DNA of 64,000 bases, taken from Verrucomicrobiota bacterium. Lineage in GTDB: Bacteria > Verrucomicrobiota > Verrucomicrobiia > Limisphaerales > UBA1319. The notes below the pieces were generated by a model, which was given only the letters and a program-made list of their open reading frames with translations, did not search any database and was not told where the DNA came from. Position numbers and translations under genes: made by a program. The stretch's first letter is position 1. Each line of letters starts with the position of its first letter. Positions 42,171-51,399 of the stretch are shown piece after piece. The stretch is taken from the NCBI GenBank assembly GCA_022709905.1, contig JAKLHY010000008.1:1-64000 (forward strand). Direction: 5' to 3'.

Positions 42171-42857
42171 ATGCGTCATTTTGTCCAAACCGATGTTCTG
42201 AAACGATCGGCCTGTGCCGCTCTGATTACGGCGGCGCTATGTTATCCCCGGTTTTCGCTGTGGTTTCATCGATCCCAGCCGCTCTGGTACATGGAATCGA
42301 TGGTCTTCGTCTCCACAATCATTTTGTGGGCTGGGGTTTTTGCCTGGCATACCCGCTACTGCCATCGGCCGGTGTTCATCCTGCGATGGGATCCTAAAAA
42401 TTGGGCAGGAGCCACTTTGGCCGCGTTACTAATGGCCGCCGCCCTGTATTTCTGGCTGGATCCGTCTTTGCGGCAGCGAACCCCGCAGGATTATCCCGCG
42501 CATTTCGAACAGTGGGCCGCGATGGTTCTTTTCCATTTGGTGTTTGTTCAACTCTTTCTTGTTTTCGCCCCGTTCGCCTGGTCGATCCGGCTCTTTCGGG
42601 ATCCATCGATCGCCACCGCGCTAACGGTGGCATTCGGGATGATCATCCTCCTGCTGAAAATCCGGTGGTCGCCCATGCCGTATCCCGGCTCTCTGATCGC
42701 GGTTCTGGTGCTTTTAAGGATCGTCATTGGACTTTTGTCTGTGTTGTTTTATCTCCGAGGCGGGGCAATTCTGGTCTGGTGGTGGGCCTTCCTGGTCGAG
42801 GCACGGCATTTGTTGAATTTAGACTGGGACGCGCCGTCGATTTCTGCGACTTTATAG
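42171..42857 (+). CDS. multi-pass membrane protein
   Basis: The start at 42171 (MRHFVQTDVLKRSACAA, 228 aa) removes an unlikely N-terminal extension. Six or seven hydrophobic helices are visible (ACAALITAALCY, MVFVSTIILWAGVFAW, AGATLAALLMAAALYFW, AAMVLFHLVFVQLFLVFAPFA, ALTVAFGMIILLL and SLIAVLVLLRIVIGLLSVLFY). The layout is reminiscent of CPBP-type membrane proteins, but the paired Glu motif is not clear. The function is unknown. Confidence 0.6.
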   Translation: MRHFVQTDVLKRSACAALITAALCYPRFSLWFHRSQPLWYMESMVFVSTIILWAGVFAWHTRYCHRPVFILRWDPKNWAGATLAALLMAAALYFWLDPSLRQRTPQDYPAHFEQWAAMVLFHLVFVQLFLVFAPFAWSIRLFRDPSIATALTVAFGMIILLLKIRWSPMPYPGSLIAVLVLLRIVIGLLSVLFYLRGGAILVWWWAFLVEARHLLNLDWDAPSISATL

Positions 42858-42946
42858 TGATCTGCGGGTCCTATGATCTGGTCTCGGTGTTAGAGTATTG
42901 GGCTTGATCTCGGACCGATTCAGGACTCAACGAAAAGGAAGCTCCT

Positions 42947-44998
42947 ATGAAAACAAAGTTTGTCCAAGTGTTTCTGAAGCCTGCATTCATGGCAGGAGCT
43001 GCCCTCGCAATCGTCGGGATAAGTCAATTCGGAGTGACGGCCGCCCAAGAACAGGAGGTCACGGAGCCATCGTCAATCGATCAACCCGCGGAAAACCGTG
43101 TTCTGGCCTTGGACGGCGAACAGTCGTTCCTGCGAGTGCCGGATTCTCCGTGGTTCCACGCCATCTCCAACTCGATTACGTTGGAGGCCTGGTGCATGGC
43201 GCAGTCGTTTTACCCCAACACCGGAAGCGTGAATTCGATTATGCGGAAGAACGCCCAGGCCGGTCTGGAGAATTTTTTTCTGCGGATTCGAAACAGGAGC
43301 GGTCCACGCCTGGTTGAGATGGGATTGGGCGTCAAACTCGGGATTCTGCAAGCCCCGGCGGAAATACGAACCGGCGAATGGTATCATCTGGCCGGAACTT
43401 ACGATGGCCAAACGCTGGCGGTGTACGTGAACGGCGTGAAGATCCAAAGTGAATCCGTCTCCGGCAATCTTACCATCGACGACTCGGATCTCTTGATTGG
43501 CAAGGGAGATCCAGACTTCAGCTCGGGAGAGTATTTCCATGGCCTGTTGGATGAAATTCGCGTGTGGAATGTGAGCCGGACGCAAGCGGAAATTCAAAAT
43601 GCATTAGACAAGCCGTTGACCGGCAAGGAAGCTGGGTTGGTGGCTTATTGGAATTTTGACGATGGAACAGCCAAGGATTTGTCAGGGCACGCGATCCACG
43701 GACGTCTTGAGGGCAAGGCCAGGATTGTCCAGGCCACGCGTTCGAGCCTCTCTTCCACCGAGTTCCAGACTCCTGTCATCCCGGCGATAGAGACCGAGGG
43801 ACTTGCGCTGAAGAAACGCCTCGAGGTGGTTGAAGCCCTCTGGAGGAACCTGAGGGAGATCTATCCGGCCCTGGAATACAAGGGCATCCGGGGACGCGAA
43901 TGGATCGAACCGGCATTGCTGCGAGTGCGTCAGATTAAGAGTGATCGGGAATTTCGCGAATTCCTGCAGGAACAGATGGCCAGCCTGAGGGATACCCACA
44001 CGCGCATCCTATCGTATCCCGGCCAACCGAGATGGATCTCGCCCCCTGTGATGCTGGCCAGAGTCGAAGGCAAGGTCGCAGTAATCCGTGCGCACCAGGA
44101 TACGACACTTGTGGCCGGGGATGTCCTGATGTCGGTTGAGGATCGGCCCATCGAGGAATGTTTGGCGGAGAAGATGAGGCGCGTGTGCAACTCCACAGAG
44201 CGCGGACGCGCGCGCGAGGCTTGCGGACAGTTGCTTGCCGGTCCGCCCGGAACAACCGTAACCGTCCATGCGGCAGGGGCCGATGGGCAGGTCCGGCCTG
44301 TGACATTGCGCCGCGAGTCCCATCCCGATTTTTGGAAGGAACCTGCCATGACCTCGCGTTCATGTGGCGAATCGATCGGTTACATTCGAATCTCTCGATG
44401 GACCGACGCCACGATCCCAGAACAGTTTGATCAGGCGCTGGACATGTTCAAAGCCTGCCGGGGCCTCATCATCGATGTTCGCGGCAACGGGGGAGGTCAT
44501 GATCAATTGGCAGACGTTGTCAATGGCCGTTTGACGGCAAAACCGGTGGTCAGCAGCATCGATTTTTGGCGAAAGCCGGGCACCGACCAATACCAGCGAA
44601 CCATCGGCTGGGTCCAACCCCGGGGTCCCTGGATCTATCAGGGCCGTGTGGCTGTGCTGATTGACGAGGCCGCCATGAGTGCCTGCGAGCATTTTGTCTC
44701 CGGAATTGAGGCGATGGGTTGTGTATTGCTCGTGGGAGAACCAACCAACGGCGCTGGTGGCGGGCCGACTTCGATCGAACTCCCTGATGGCACACGGGTG
44801 GCCATTTCGAGGGCTTTAGGTCTTCGGGCCAACGGGGTGGTCTTCGAGGGACACGGCATCCCGCCCCATATCTTTTCCGAGCCCACCCTGAAAGACCTTC
44901 GCGAAGGCCGGGACGCGGTTCTGGAGATTGCCAAGGAATGGATCGAATCGGGCAAGGACTTGCCACCTCGGACTCAGGCGCTGAGGACTTCCATGTGA
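42947..44998 (+). CDS. secreted LamG-domain S41 peptidase
   Basis: The 683-aa protein has a signal peptide, then a LamG/concanavalin-like domain (residues ~45-270: FLRVPDSPWFHAISNSITLEAW, WYHLAGTYDGQTLAVYVNGV, FHGLLDEIRVWNVSRTQAEI, GLVAYWNFDDGT). After it comes a C-terminal-processing-protease-like S41 region with a PDZ-like middle. The serine is S578 in LIDEAAMSACEHFVSGIEAMG; GYIRISRW and GLIIDVRGNGGGHDQ are S41 core motifs. It probably binds a polymer with LamG and trims protein outside the cell. A good ribosome site (AAGGAAG) lies just before the ATG. Confidence 0.85.
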   Translation: MKTKFVQVFLKPAFMAGAALAIVGISQFGVTAAQEQEVTEPSSIDQPAENRVLALDGEQSFLRVPDSPWFHAISNSITLEAWCMAQSFYPNTGSVNSIMRKNAQAGLENFFLRIRNRSGPRLVEMGLGVKLGILQAPAEIRTGEWYHLAGTYDGQTLAVYVNGVKIQSESVSGNLTIDDSDLLIGKGDPDFSSGEYFHGLLDEIRVWNVSRTQAEIQNALDKPLTGKEAGLVAYWNFDDGTAKDLSGHAIHGRLEGKARIVQATRSSLSSTEFQTPVIPAIETEGLALKKRLEVVEALWRNLREIYPALEYKGIRGREWIEPALLRVRQIKSDREFREFLQEQMASLRDTHTRILSYPGQPRWISPPVMLARVEGKVAVIRAHQDTTLVAGDVLMSVEDRPIEECLAEKMRRVCNSTERGRAREACGQLLAGPPGTTVTVHAAGADGQVRPVTLRRESHPDFWKEPAMTSRSCGESIGYIRISRWTDATIPEQFDQALDMFKACRGLIIDVRGNGGGHDQLADVVNGRLTAKPVVSSIDFWRKPGTDQYQRTIGWVQPRGPWIYQGRVAVLIDEAAMSACEHFVSGIEAMGCVLLVGEPTNGAGGGPTSIELPDGTRVAISRALGLRANGVVFEGHGIPPHIFSEPTLKDLREGRDAVLEIAKEWIESGKDLPPRTQALRTSM

Positions 44999-45051
44999 TT
45001 TTGTGATTCCCAGTCCTCCCGGGCTTCATTACCTTTGGGGCCAATCACAGC

Positions 45052-47574
45052 ATGAATCGGAGATGTTTTTTTCGAATGTCGCTCTGGGTCCTGGCGGCAG
45101 TCCTCAGCCTTAACGCGGCGGAGCCTTCGTCGCTCAGGACTGCGATCATGGATCTGGGAAATGCCCATGGCGATCGTTATCCAAGGGGACGCCAGTTCCT
45201 CGAACAACTCGGTCGGCTTGAAACCCAGATGGGCTCAACAATCCCTGCCGATCGGGCCACCGCCAAGGTCAGTCTCGATCGACTTGAACGCGAGGCGCTT
45301 CTGGCCAATCCCCTCCTGATTGCCCAACCGATCCTGTTTGTCGTCCGGCAGCAATACCGTCCCGACCATCACAATACCGCCACCTTCTTCCCGGCCGCCC
45401 AACACGAGCACAATGATGGTGCCTTCACCCCCGGCAGCGCCCTGAAGCTCCTCGATCTGGCCGGAGGCGGCGCGGTCAAAACCTTGCTGGATTGCCCCCA
45501 GGGCGTAGCGCGCGATCCGGAGGTCCATTTCGACGGGCGCCGGATCGTTTTCTCCATGCGCCGGAACGTGGCGGACAGCTACCATATTTATGAAATCAAC
45601 GCCGACGGCTCCGGTTTGCGCCAGCTCACGTTTGCCCGGGACGTCGATGATCTCGATCCCTTTTATTTGCCGGATGGGGGCATCGGCTTTTCCTCCACGC
45701 GCGAGCCGAAGTACTGCATGTGCAACCGGCACATCATGGCCAATCTGTATCGAATGGATAGTGACGGGGCCAACATTCACCAAATCGGAAAGAGCACCTT
45801 GTTCGAAGGCCACGGTTCACTCCTGCCTGACGGAAGGATTTTGTATGACCGCTGGGAATACGTGGATCGGAATTTTGGCGATGCCCAATCGCTTTGGACG
45901 GTGAACCCGGATGGAACAGGCCACGCTCTTTACTGGGGGAACAATACCGCGTCACCCGGGGCCGTGATTGATGCCCGAGTTATCCCCGGCACGGGACAGG
46001 CCCTTGCGGTATTTGGATCCTGCCACGATCGGCCCTGGGGCGCCCTGGCGATGATTGATCGACGGCTGGGCATGGATGGACCCGCGGCAGTCGTTCGCAC
46101 CTGGCCCGCCGATGCGATCAAGTTGGTCCGACAGTCCGGGTGGGAGATCTTCGACGCCTTCCTCGGAGTCAAACCCAAGTACGAAGATCCCTATCCCCTG
46201 GGGGCAAATTACTTTCTTGCGGCTCGCATGACCGGGCAAGGTGAATCAATGGGCCTTTGCCTGCTCGACACTTTCGGCAATGAGACTCTGCTCCACGCCG
46301 AATCCCCGGGCTGCTTCGATCCCATGCCACTCGGGCCGCGTCCATGCCCACCCATCATTCCCACGCGCCGCGATTATGCAAATCGCGACGGCTCCTTTTA
46401 TGTCGAGGACGTCTACCAGGGCACCCATATGGCGGGCGTCAAACGAGGGACGGTTAAATGGTTGCGCGTGGTGGAATCCCCGGAGAAACGGTTTTGGACG
46501 CGGCCGGCCTGGAATGGGCAGGGACAGGAGGCCCCGGCGATGAACTGGCATGATTTCAACAACAAACGCATCCTCGGCACGGTGCCGGTTGCGTCCGATG
46601 GCTCGGCCTATTTTGCGGTGCCCTCCGATAGGTTTGTTTATTTCCAGTTGCTCGATCGAGAGGGAATGATGATCCAATCGATGCGCAGCGGCACGATCGT
46701 GCAGTCCGGTGAACAGGCTGGTTGCGTTGGGTGTCACGAGGACCGTCGTTTGGCTCCCGCCATGGCCAACGCCGCGCGTTCCCGCCTCCCCGGGCAAGTG
46801 CCGGCAACCTTGGATGGATGGTACGGCCCGGCCCGCGACTTCAGTTATCGGGCGGAAGTCCAACCGGTGCTGGATCGTCGTTGCGTCCAATGTCACGACT
46901 TCGGCACGCCAGCCGGGCGGGTGCTCAACCTTGCGGGGGACCGTGATCTGATTTTTAACGCGTCGTATAACGAGCTCTGGCGGAAGAAATACATCCGGGT
47001 GGTGGGCGCCGGTCCCCCCGAGATCCAGGCGGCCTACGCCTGGGGCGCCCACGCCAGCAAGTTGATCGCCACCCTCCGCGCCAGTCCGCGCTGCGGCGGT
47101 TCGCTCACTCCCGAAGATTGGAACCGCATCGTCACCTGGATTGATCTGAACGCTCCATATTACCCCAGCTACGCCAGCGCCTATCCGGAAAACCTGGGAG
47201 GCCGGTCGCCCTTGGACGATCGACAGCTCGCTCGACTCGAAGAACTCACTGGCGTGCCGCTGAGACAACTCGCCGGCCACGCGAACAACCGCGGCCCGCA
47301 AATCAGCTTCGATCGGCCCGAGCTCAGTCCGTGCCTCGATCGTTTGAGGGAGCAGGCGGATTCGAATTACCGGGACGCCCTGGCTTTGATTCGGGAGGGC
47401 GCCCATACTTTGGCGCGCAAGCCCGAAGCCGACGCCCCGGGCTTCGAACCCAGCGCCATCGATCAGTGGCGCGAGGTCAAGTACCAAGCCCGCCAGCAGC
47501 GCGAACATCAAAATCGTGAAGCCCTCCGCACCGGGACGAAACACTTCGAAGCGGATTTGAATCCCCCCCAGTAA
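45052..47574 (+). CDS. HzsA-related dihaem c-type cytochrome with propeller
   Basis: The 840-aa exported protein has an N-terminal propeller of the PD40 type (DPEVHFDGRRIVFSMRRN, YEINADGSGLRQLTFARDVDDLDPFYLPDGGIGFSSTREP, RILYDRWEYVDRNFGDAQSLW). Haem-binding motifs are CVGCH at 558-562 and CVQCH at 611-615. The arrangement matches the HzsA-related family, distant relatives of the alpha subunit of anammox hydrazine synthase. Hydrazine chemistry is unlikely here since no partner subunits are present. It probably transfers electrons or oxidises an unknown substrate in the periplasm. Confidence 0.85.
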   Translation: MNRRCFFRMSLWVLAAVLSLNAAEPSSLRTAIMDLGNAHGDRYPRGRQFLEQLGRLETQMGSTIPADRATAKVSLDRLEREALLANPLLIAQPILFVVRQQYRPDHHNTATFFPAAQHEHNDGAFTPGSALKLLDLAGGGAVKTLLDCPQGVARDPEVHFDGRRIVFSMRRNVADSYHIYEINADGSGLRQLTFARDVDDLDPFYLPDGGIGFSSTREPKYCMCNRHIMANLYRMDSDGANIHQIGKSTLFEGHGSLLPDGRILYDRWEYVDRNFGDAQSLWTVNPDGTGHALYWGNNTASPGAVIDARVIPGTGQALAVFGSCHDRPWGALAMIDRRLGMDGPAAVVRTWPADAIKLVRQSGWEIFDAFLGVKPKYEDPYPLGANYFLAARMTGQGESMGLCLLDTFGNETLLHAESPGCFDPMPLGPRPCPPIIPTRRDYANRDGSFYVEDVYQGTHMAGVKRGTVKWLRVVESPEKRFWTRPAWNGQGQEAPAMNWHDFNNKRILGTVPVASDGSAYFAVPSDRFVYFQLLDREGMMIQSMRSGTIVQSGEQAGCVGCHEDRRLAPAMANAARSRLPGQVPATLDGWYGPARDFSYRAEVQPVLDRRCVQCHDFGTPAGRVLNLAGDRDLIFNASYNELWRKKYIRVVGAGPPEIQAAYAWGAHASKLIATLRASPRCGGSLTPEDWNRIVTWIDLNAPYYPSYASAYPENLGGRSPLDDRQLARLEELTGVPLRQLAGHANNRGPQISFDRPELSPCLDRLREQADSNYRDALALIREGAHTLARKPEADAPGFEPSAIDQWREVKYQARQQREHQNREALRTGTKHFEADLNPPQ

Positions 47575-47656
47575 GACAGTCGTGTGTGGATCTTACTGAG
47601 GATGGTGATCGCCTTGCCGTCCAAATGAGAAATGCGCTAAACGGACAGGTGGCGTA

Positions 47657-48578
47657 ACCGGGATTAGTTTTTGCACAGACCCCACGGGATTGGCTCCTTG
47701 AACGGACTGCTGTGGATCCGGCCACGAAATACCGTTGTCCATGGATTGAGGGTTATTGCTCGCACACCAGCATTTGCGCCGGCGATACGCTGTTGTTTCA
47801 TGTCAGCACAAATCCACCTTCGACCTACCACCTCGATATTTATCGGCTTGGCTTCTATGGGGGCGCTGGCGGCCGATTCATGATCCGGCTCGGTCCGTTT
47901 CAGGGACGCGTCCAGCCTGATCCGTCGATTGGGCCCAAGCGACTTCGCGACTGCCGATGGGAGCCCTCCGTCATGCTGCGCATTCCGCCCCACTGGCTGA
48001 GTGGCGTTTATGTGGGCAAACTCACCACCGATCGCGAAAACTGGCAAAGCTACGTGATTTTCATCGTCCGGGACGGGCGACGGGCCGATTTTCTTTTTCA
48101 ATGCTCCGACACCACCTGGCAGGCCTACAATCGCTGGCCGAACCAATACTCGCTTTACGACAATGGCCGGACCGAATGGTATTGGGGAAACTAGGTGGCC
48201 GTGAGCTTCAATCGGCCGTATGGCAAATACTGCCAAATCCTGGATGCGCCGCTTTCCACCGGCTCCGGCGAGTTTTTTCTCTGGGAATTCCCCCTGGCGT
48301 TCTGGCTGGAAGAACACGGTTATGATGTCACCTACATCTCGAACCTGGATACCCATCACGATCCAGGTGGCCTAATGCGGGCGCGGGGTTTTCTTTCCGT
48401 GGGCCACGACGAATACTATTCCATCGAGATGTTCAATGCCTCGACCTGCTGGTGGGCGGACGGCTTGAGTGAACCGCCGGGCTATGTTCGCCCCTCCGTG
48501 TACACCTCACCGCAAGGCCCCGATTCCCGTGTGCAACGCATCACACGCAATCTCCTCGAGCGAATGAAGCGTCTTTGA
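47657..48578 (+). pseudogene. broken N,N-dimethylformamidase large-subunit-like gene
   Basis: One frame, interrupted by TAG at 48192-48194, encodes RCPWIEGYCSHTSICAGDTLLFHVSTNP, YRLGFYGGAGGR and FQCSDTTWQAYNRWPNQYSLYD. After the stop come FNRPYGKYCQILDAPLSTGSGEF, GYDVTYISNLDTH and FLSVGHDEYY. These are motifs of the dimethylformamidase beta-subunit-like domain. At EMFN it jumps directly to a family-type C-terminus (ASTCWWADGLSEPPGYVRP), so a middle section is missing. There is no signal peptide or proper start. It is inactive. Confidence 0.75.
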
Positions 48579-48630
48579 GCCGAGGGGTGCTAAAAACGCA
48601 TTGTACCGCTTCGCGATATCTTATGGCATT

Positions 48631-49830
48631 CTAGCCCAGGGCTTGCTCGATATCGGCGATGATATCCTCGGCGTTTTCAATGCCCACCGCCAGCCGGATC
48701 AGGCCGTCCTTGATCCCTAGCCTCAATCGTTGTTCGCGGGTGCATTTGTAGTAACTGATGGAAGCCGGATGGGTGATCAACGATTCCGCCCCTCCCAGGC
48801 TGGGCCCGATGTTAATCATTCGCAGCCGTTCCAGAAAACGATGCACATAATCAATGTCATCCCGGACCTCGAAGGTGACGACACCGCCAAAGCCCTTCAT
48901 CTGCTGGCAGGCAATCCGGTGATGAGGATGGCTGCGCAAACCCGGGTAATACACCCGCCTAACCTTACGGTTCGATTCAAGGTAAGCGGCCACTTTCATC
49001 CCGTTTTCATTGTGGCGCTGCATCCGGAGCTCGAAGGTCTTGAGCCCACGAATCAGGAGATACGAGGAGTGGGGATCGATCACTCCGCCGGTAATCTTCA
49101 AATACTCGCGCACCTGGGAGGTGAGTTCCTTTTTGCCCAGCGCCACCCCAGCCAGCAGATCGTTGTGTCCCCCCAAATACTTCGTGGCGCTGTGGATGAC
49201 GAGGTCGATGCCAAACTCGAGCGGTTTCTGATTGTAGGGCGTCGCAAAGGTGCTGTCGGAAATGATCCGGACGTTCCGGCCCCGAAAAATCCGCATGAGC
49301 CGCTCCAGATCCATAATGTTGAGATAAGGATTCGTGGGCGATTCGGAGAAAAAGATCCGGGTGTTGGGTTTAATCGCGTTCTTGATGGCGGTGTAATCGC
49401 ACATTTTGACGACCGAGCATTCGATCTGGAACCTCTCCAAGCAGGTCACACAAAAGTCCAGGGTGCGTTTGTAGGCGTCATCGGTGATAATCACGTGATC
49501 TCCCGCCTTCAGCAAGGCGAACATCGCGGTTGTAATGGCGCTCATACCCGAGGAAAAGAGGACGGCGTCCTCGGCGCCTTCGATTGTGGCGAGCTTTCGC
49601 TCGGCTGCCATCTGGGTGGGGTGACCGTAGCGGCCGTATTCAAACCGGCCTTCGATCCCTTGGGGCAGTTTCTTGATCTCTTCGGTGTTCTTAAAGATGA
49701 AGGTGGAAGTCTGAACGATGGGGGTGGTGATGGATCCGTATTCGTTGTATCGAATCTCGCCCGCATGAACAGCTTGGGTTGAAATCCCGGCACCGTTCTT
49801 TTTTATCTTCTTCTTCGTCATGGGATACAT
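48631..49830 (-). CDS. trans-sulfuration PLP enzyme (cystathionine gamma-synthase/lyase family)
   Basis: The 399-aa enzyme (start at 49830 or 49821) shows ISTQAVHAGEI, TTPIVQTSTFIF, YGRYGHPTQMAAERKLA, FSSGMSAITTAMFAL, ESPTNPYLNIMDL, DSTFATPYNQKPLEFGIDLVIHSATKYLGGHND with the PLP lysine in SATKYLGGH, and SLGGAESLITHPAS. The family includes cystathionine gamma-synthase, cystathionine lyases and methionine gamma-lyase. Sequence alone does not separate them. It lies 35 bp after the DUF1846 gene, probably in one operon. Confidence 0.9.
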   Translation of the reverse strand: MYPMTKKKIKKNGAGISTQAVHAGEIRYNEYGSITTPIVQTSTFIFKNTEEIKKLPQGIEGRFEYGRYGHPTQMAAERKLATIEGAEDAVLFSSGMSAITTAMFALLKAGDHVIITDDAYKRTLDFCVTCLERFQIECSVVKMCDYTAIKNAIKPNTRIFFSESPTNPYLNIMDLERLMRIFRGRNVRIISDSTFATPYNQKPLEFGIDLVIHSATKYLGGHNDLLAGVALGKKELTSQVREYLKITGGVIDPHSSYLLIRGLKTFELRMQRHNENGMKVAAYLESNRKVRRVYYPGLRSHPHHRIACQQMKGFGGVVTFEVRDDIDYVHRFLERLRMINIGPSLGGAESLITHPASISYYKCTREQRLRLGIKDGLIRLAVGIENAEDIIADIEQALG

Positions 49831-49865
49831 CTTGTTGCTCAGTAGGACCGGCTGAAAGAAAAAAA

Positions 49866-51383
49866 TCAGCTCACAAAAAGGTATTTGGAGGCGAACTCCG
49901 GCTGGCTGGTGGCGTTGACGCCCAGTTTGCGCAGGCCGGCGGCGTCGCCTGGCGAGGGGATGTGGGTCAGGTGCACGTCGCACCCGTTGAGCTCCTTGAG
50001 ATGCTCGATCGCCGATTCCGCGGCTGGATTCATAATCGCGCTAATGCTGAGGGCGATGAGGGTTTCCTCCAGGTCCAGGCTCGTGACTTTGCCCTTGAGC
50101 ACATCGGTTTTGAAGTGGCTGAGCGACCGGGTGACGTTGGTGGGCAGAAGGTGAATGCCTTCGGGAATGTTGGCCAGGGTTTTTACGGCATTCAGCACCA
50201 GGCTTGACGCGGCATGCATCAGCCTCGAGTTCTTTCCCGTAATGATCCGTCCGTCCTTCAGTTCGATGGCGGCCCCGCAGTAAAAGCCGTCGCTGCCTTT
50301 GCCGCAGGCCGGGGCCTGCCGGGCCGCTTCCTGCGCCGGAGCCACCACCACGCGATCGCTCGCGCTTAAGCCAAGGTTGCGCATCAGCAACTCCACCCGT
50401 TCCACCGAATCCCGCTCCACCAGGCCCATTGCATATTCGCAGGCATAGTGGAAGTACCGGCGGATAATCTCCTGACGCGCCGCCGCCCGGCATGCGGCGT
50501 CGTCCACGATCCCGTAACCGGCCCGGTTGACGCCCATGTCCGTCGGCGACTTGTAGAAAGACGGGGCCCGGCTGATCCGCTCAATAATCCGGTGGAGCAG
50601 GGGAAACGCCTCGATGTCGCGGTTATAATTGACGGCCCGCTGGCCGTAGGCCTCGAGGTGGAAATGATCAATCAGGTTGACGTCTTTTAGCTCGGCTGTG
50701 GCTGCCTCGTAAGCCACGTTTACCTCGTGTTTCAACGGAAGATTCCAGATCGGAAAGGTCTCGAACTTCGCATAGCTCGCATCCCGGCCGCGCTGGTGTT
50801 CATGGTAAAGCTGGGACAAACAGGTGGCCAGTTTTCCGCTGCCGGGCCCAGGACCGGTGACCACAACGATCGCCCGGTCGGTCTCGATAAAGGGATTCGC
50901 CCCGTAACCCTCCTCGCTGACGATGGTCTCCACGTCCATCGGATAACCTTTCGTGCACCGATGGGTGTAGACGCGGATGTCGCGTCGTTCCAGCTTGTTC
51001 TTGAAAGCGACGGCCGCGGGTTGATTGTCAAAACGCGTGATTACCACCGCGCGGACCGTGATGCCCCATTCCCGCAATTCGTCAATTGTTTTCAGGGCGT
51101 CGGTGTCGTATGTGATGCCGAAGTCCGCCCGCATTTTCTTTTTTTCGATGTCTCCGGAATAAATGCACAGCACGACTTCCGACTGGTCTTTCAGCCGCTG
51201 AAGCAGCCGCATTTTCACGTCGGGCTCGAAACCGGGCAACACCCGGGCGGCATGGTAATCAAAAAGCAGTTTGCCGCCGAACTCCAGATAGAGTTTGCGG
51301 TTCAGACCGTTCACGCGTTCGAGAATTGCCTGGCTTTGCTGCTCGAGATACCGTTCGTTGTCAAATCCAAGAGTCGCTGGCAT
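49866..51383 (-). CDS. DUF1846 (UPF0371) family protein
   Basis: The start at 51383 (MPATLGFDNERYLEQQSQAILERV) gives 505 aa, the usual length of the family. Characteristic segments are GKLLFDYHAARVLPGFEP, VVLCIYSGDIEKKKMRADFGITYD, VVVTGPGPGSGKLATCLSQLYHE (a P-loop-like GPGPGSGK), FPIWNLPLKHEVNVAYEAATAEL and GKNSRLMHAASSLVLNAVK. The function is unproven; the glycine-rich loop suggests nucleotide binding. It lies 16 bp after the glycosidase-DUF1080 gene and upstream of the PLP enzyme. Confidence 0.88.
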   Translation of the reverse strand: MPATLGFDNERYLEQQSQAILERVNGLNRKLYLEFGGKLLFDYHAARVLPGFEPDVKMRLLQRLKDQSEVVLCIYSGDIEKKKMRADFGITYDTDALKTIDELREWGITVRAVVITRFDNQPAAVAFKNKLERRDIRVYTHRCTKGYPMDVETIVSEEGYGANPFIETDRAIVVVTGPGPGSGKLATCLSQLYHEHQRGRDASYAKFETFPIWNLPLKHEVNVAYEAATAELKDVNLIDHFHLEAYGQRAVNYNRDIEAFPLLHRIIERISRAPSFYKSPTDMGVNRAGYGIVDDAACRAAARQEIIRRYFHYACEYAMGLVERDSVERVELLMRNLGLSASDRVVVAPAQEAARQAPACGKGSDGFYCGAAIELKDGRIITGKNSRLMHAASSLVLNAVKTLANIPEGIHLLPTNVTRSLSHFKTDVLKGKVTSLDLEETLIALSISAIMNPAAESAIEHLKELNGCDVHLTHIPSPGDAAGLRKLGVNATSQPEFASKYLFVS

Positions 51384-51399
51384 GGGCGCGTTGGTTTTT

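Noticed and set aside
46246..47544. 432-codon minus-strand frame opposite the HzsA-related gene
   Set aside because: The plus strand carries haem motifs and propeller blades; the antisense frame has no recognisable features.
45052..47574. Reading the HzsA-related gene as evidence of anammox metabolism
   Set aside because: No hydrazine synthase beta/gamma genes, hydrazine dehydrogenase or ladderane genes are present.
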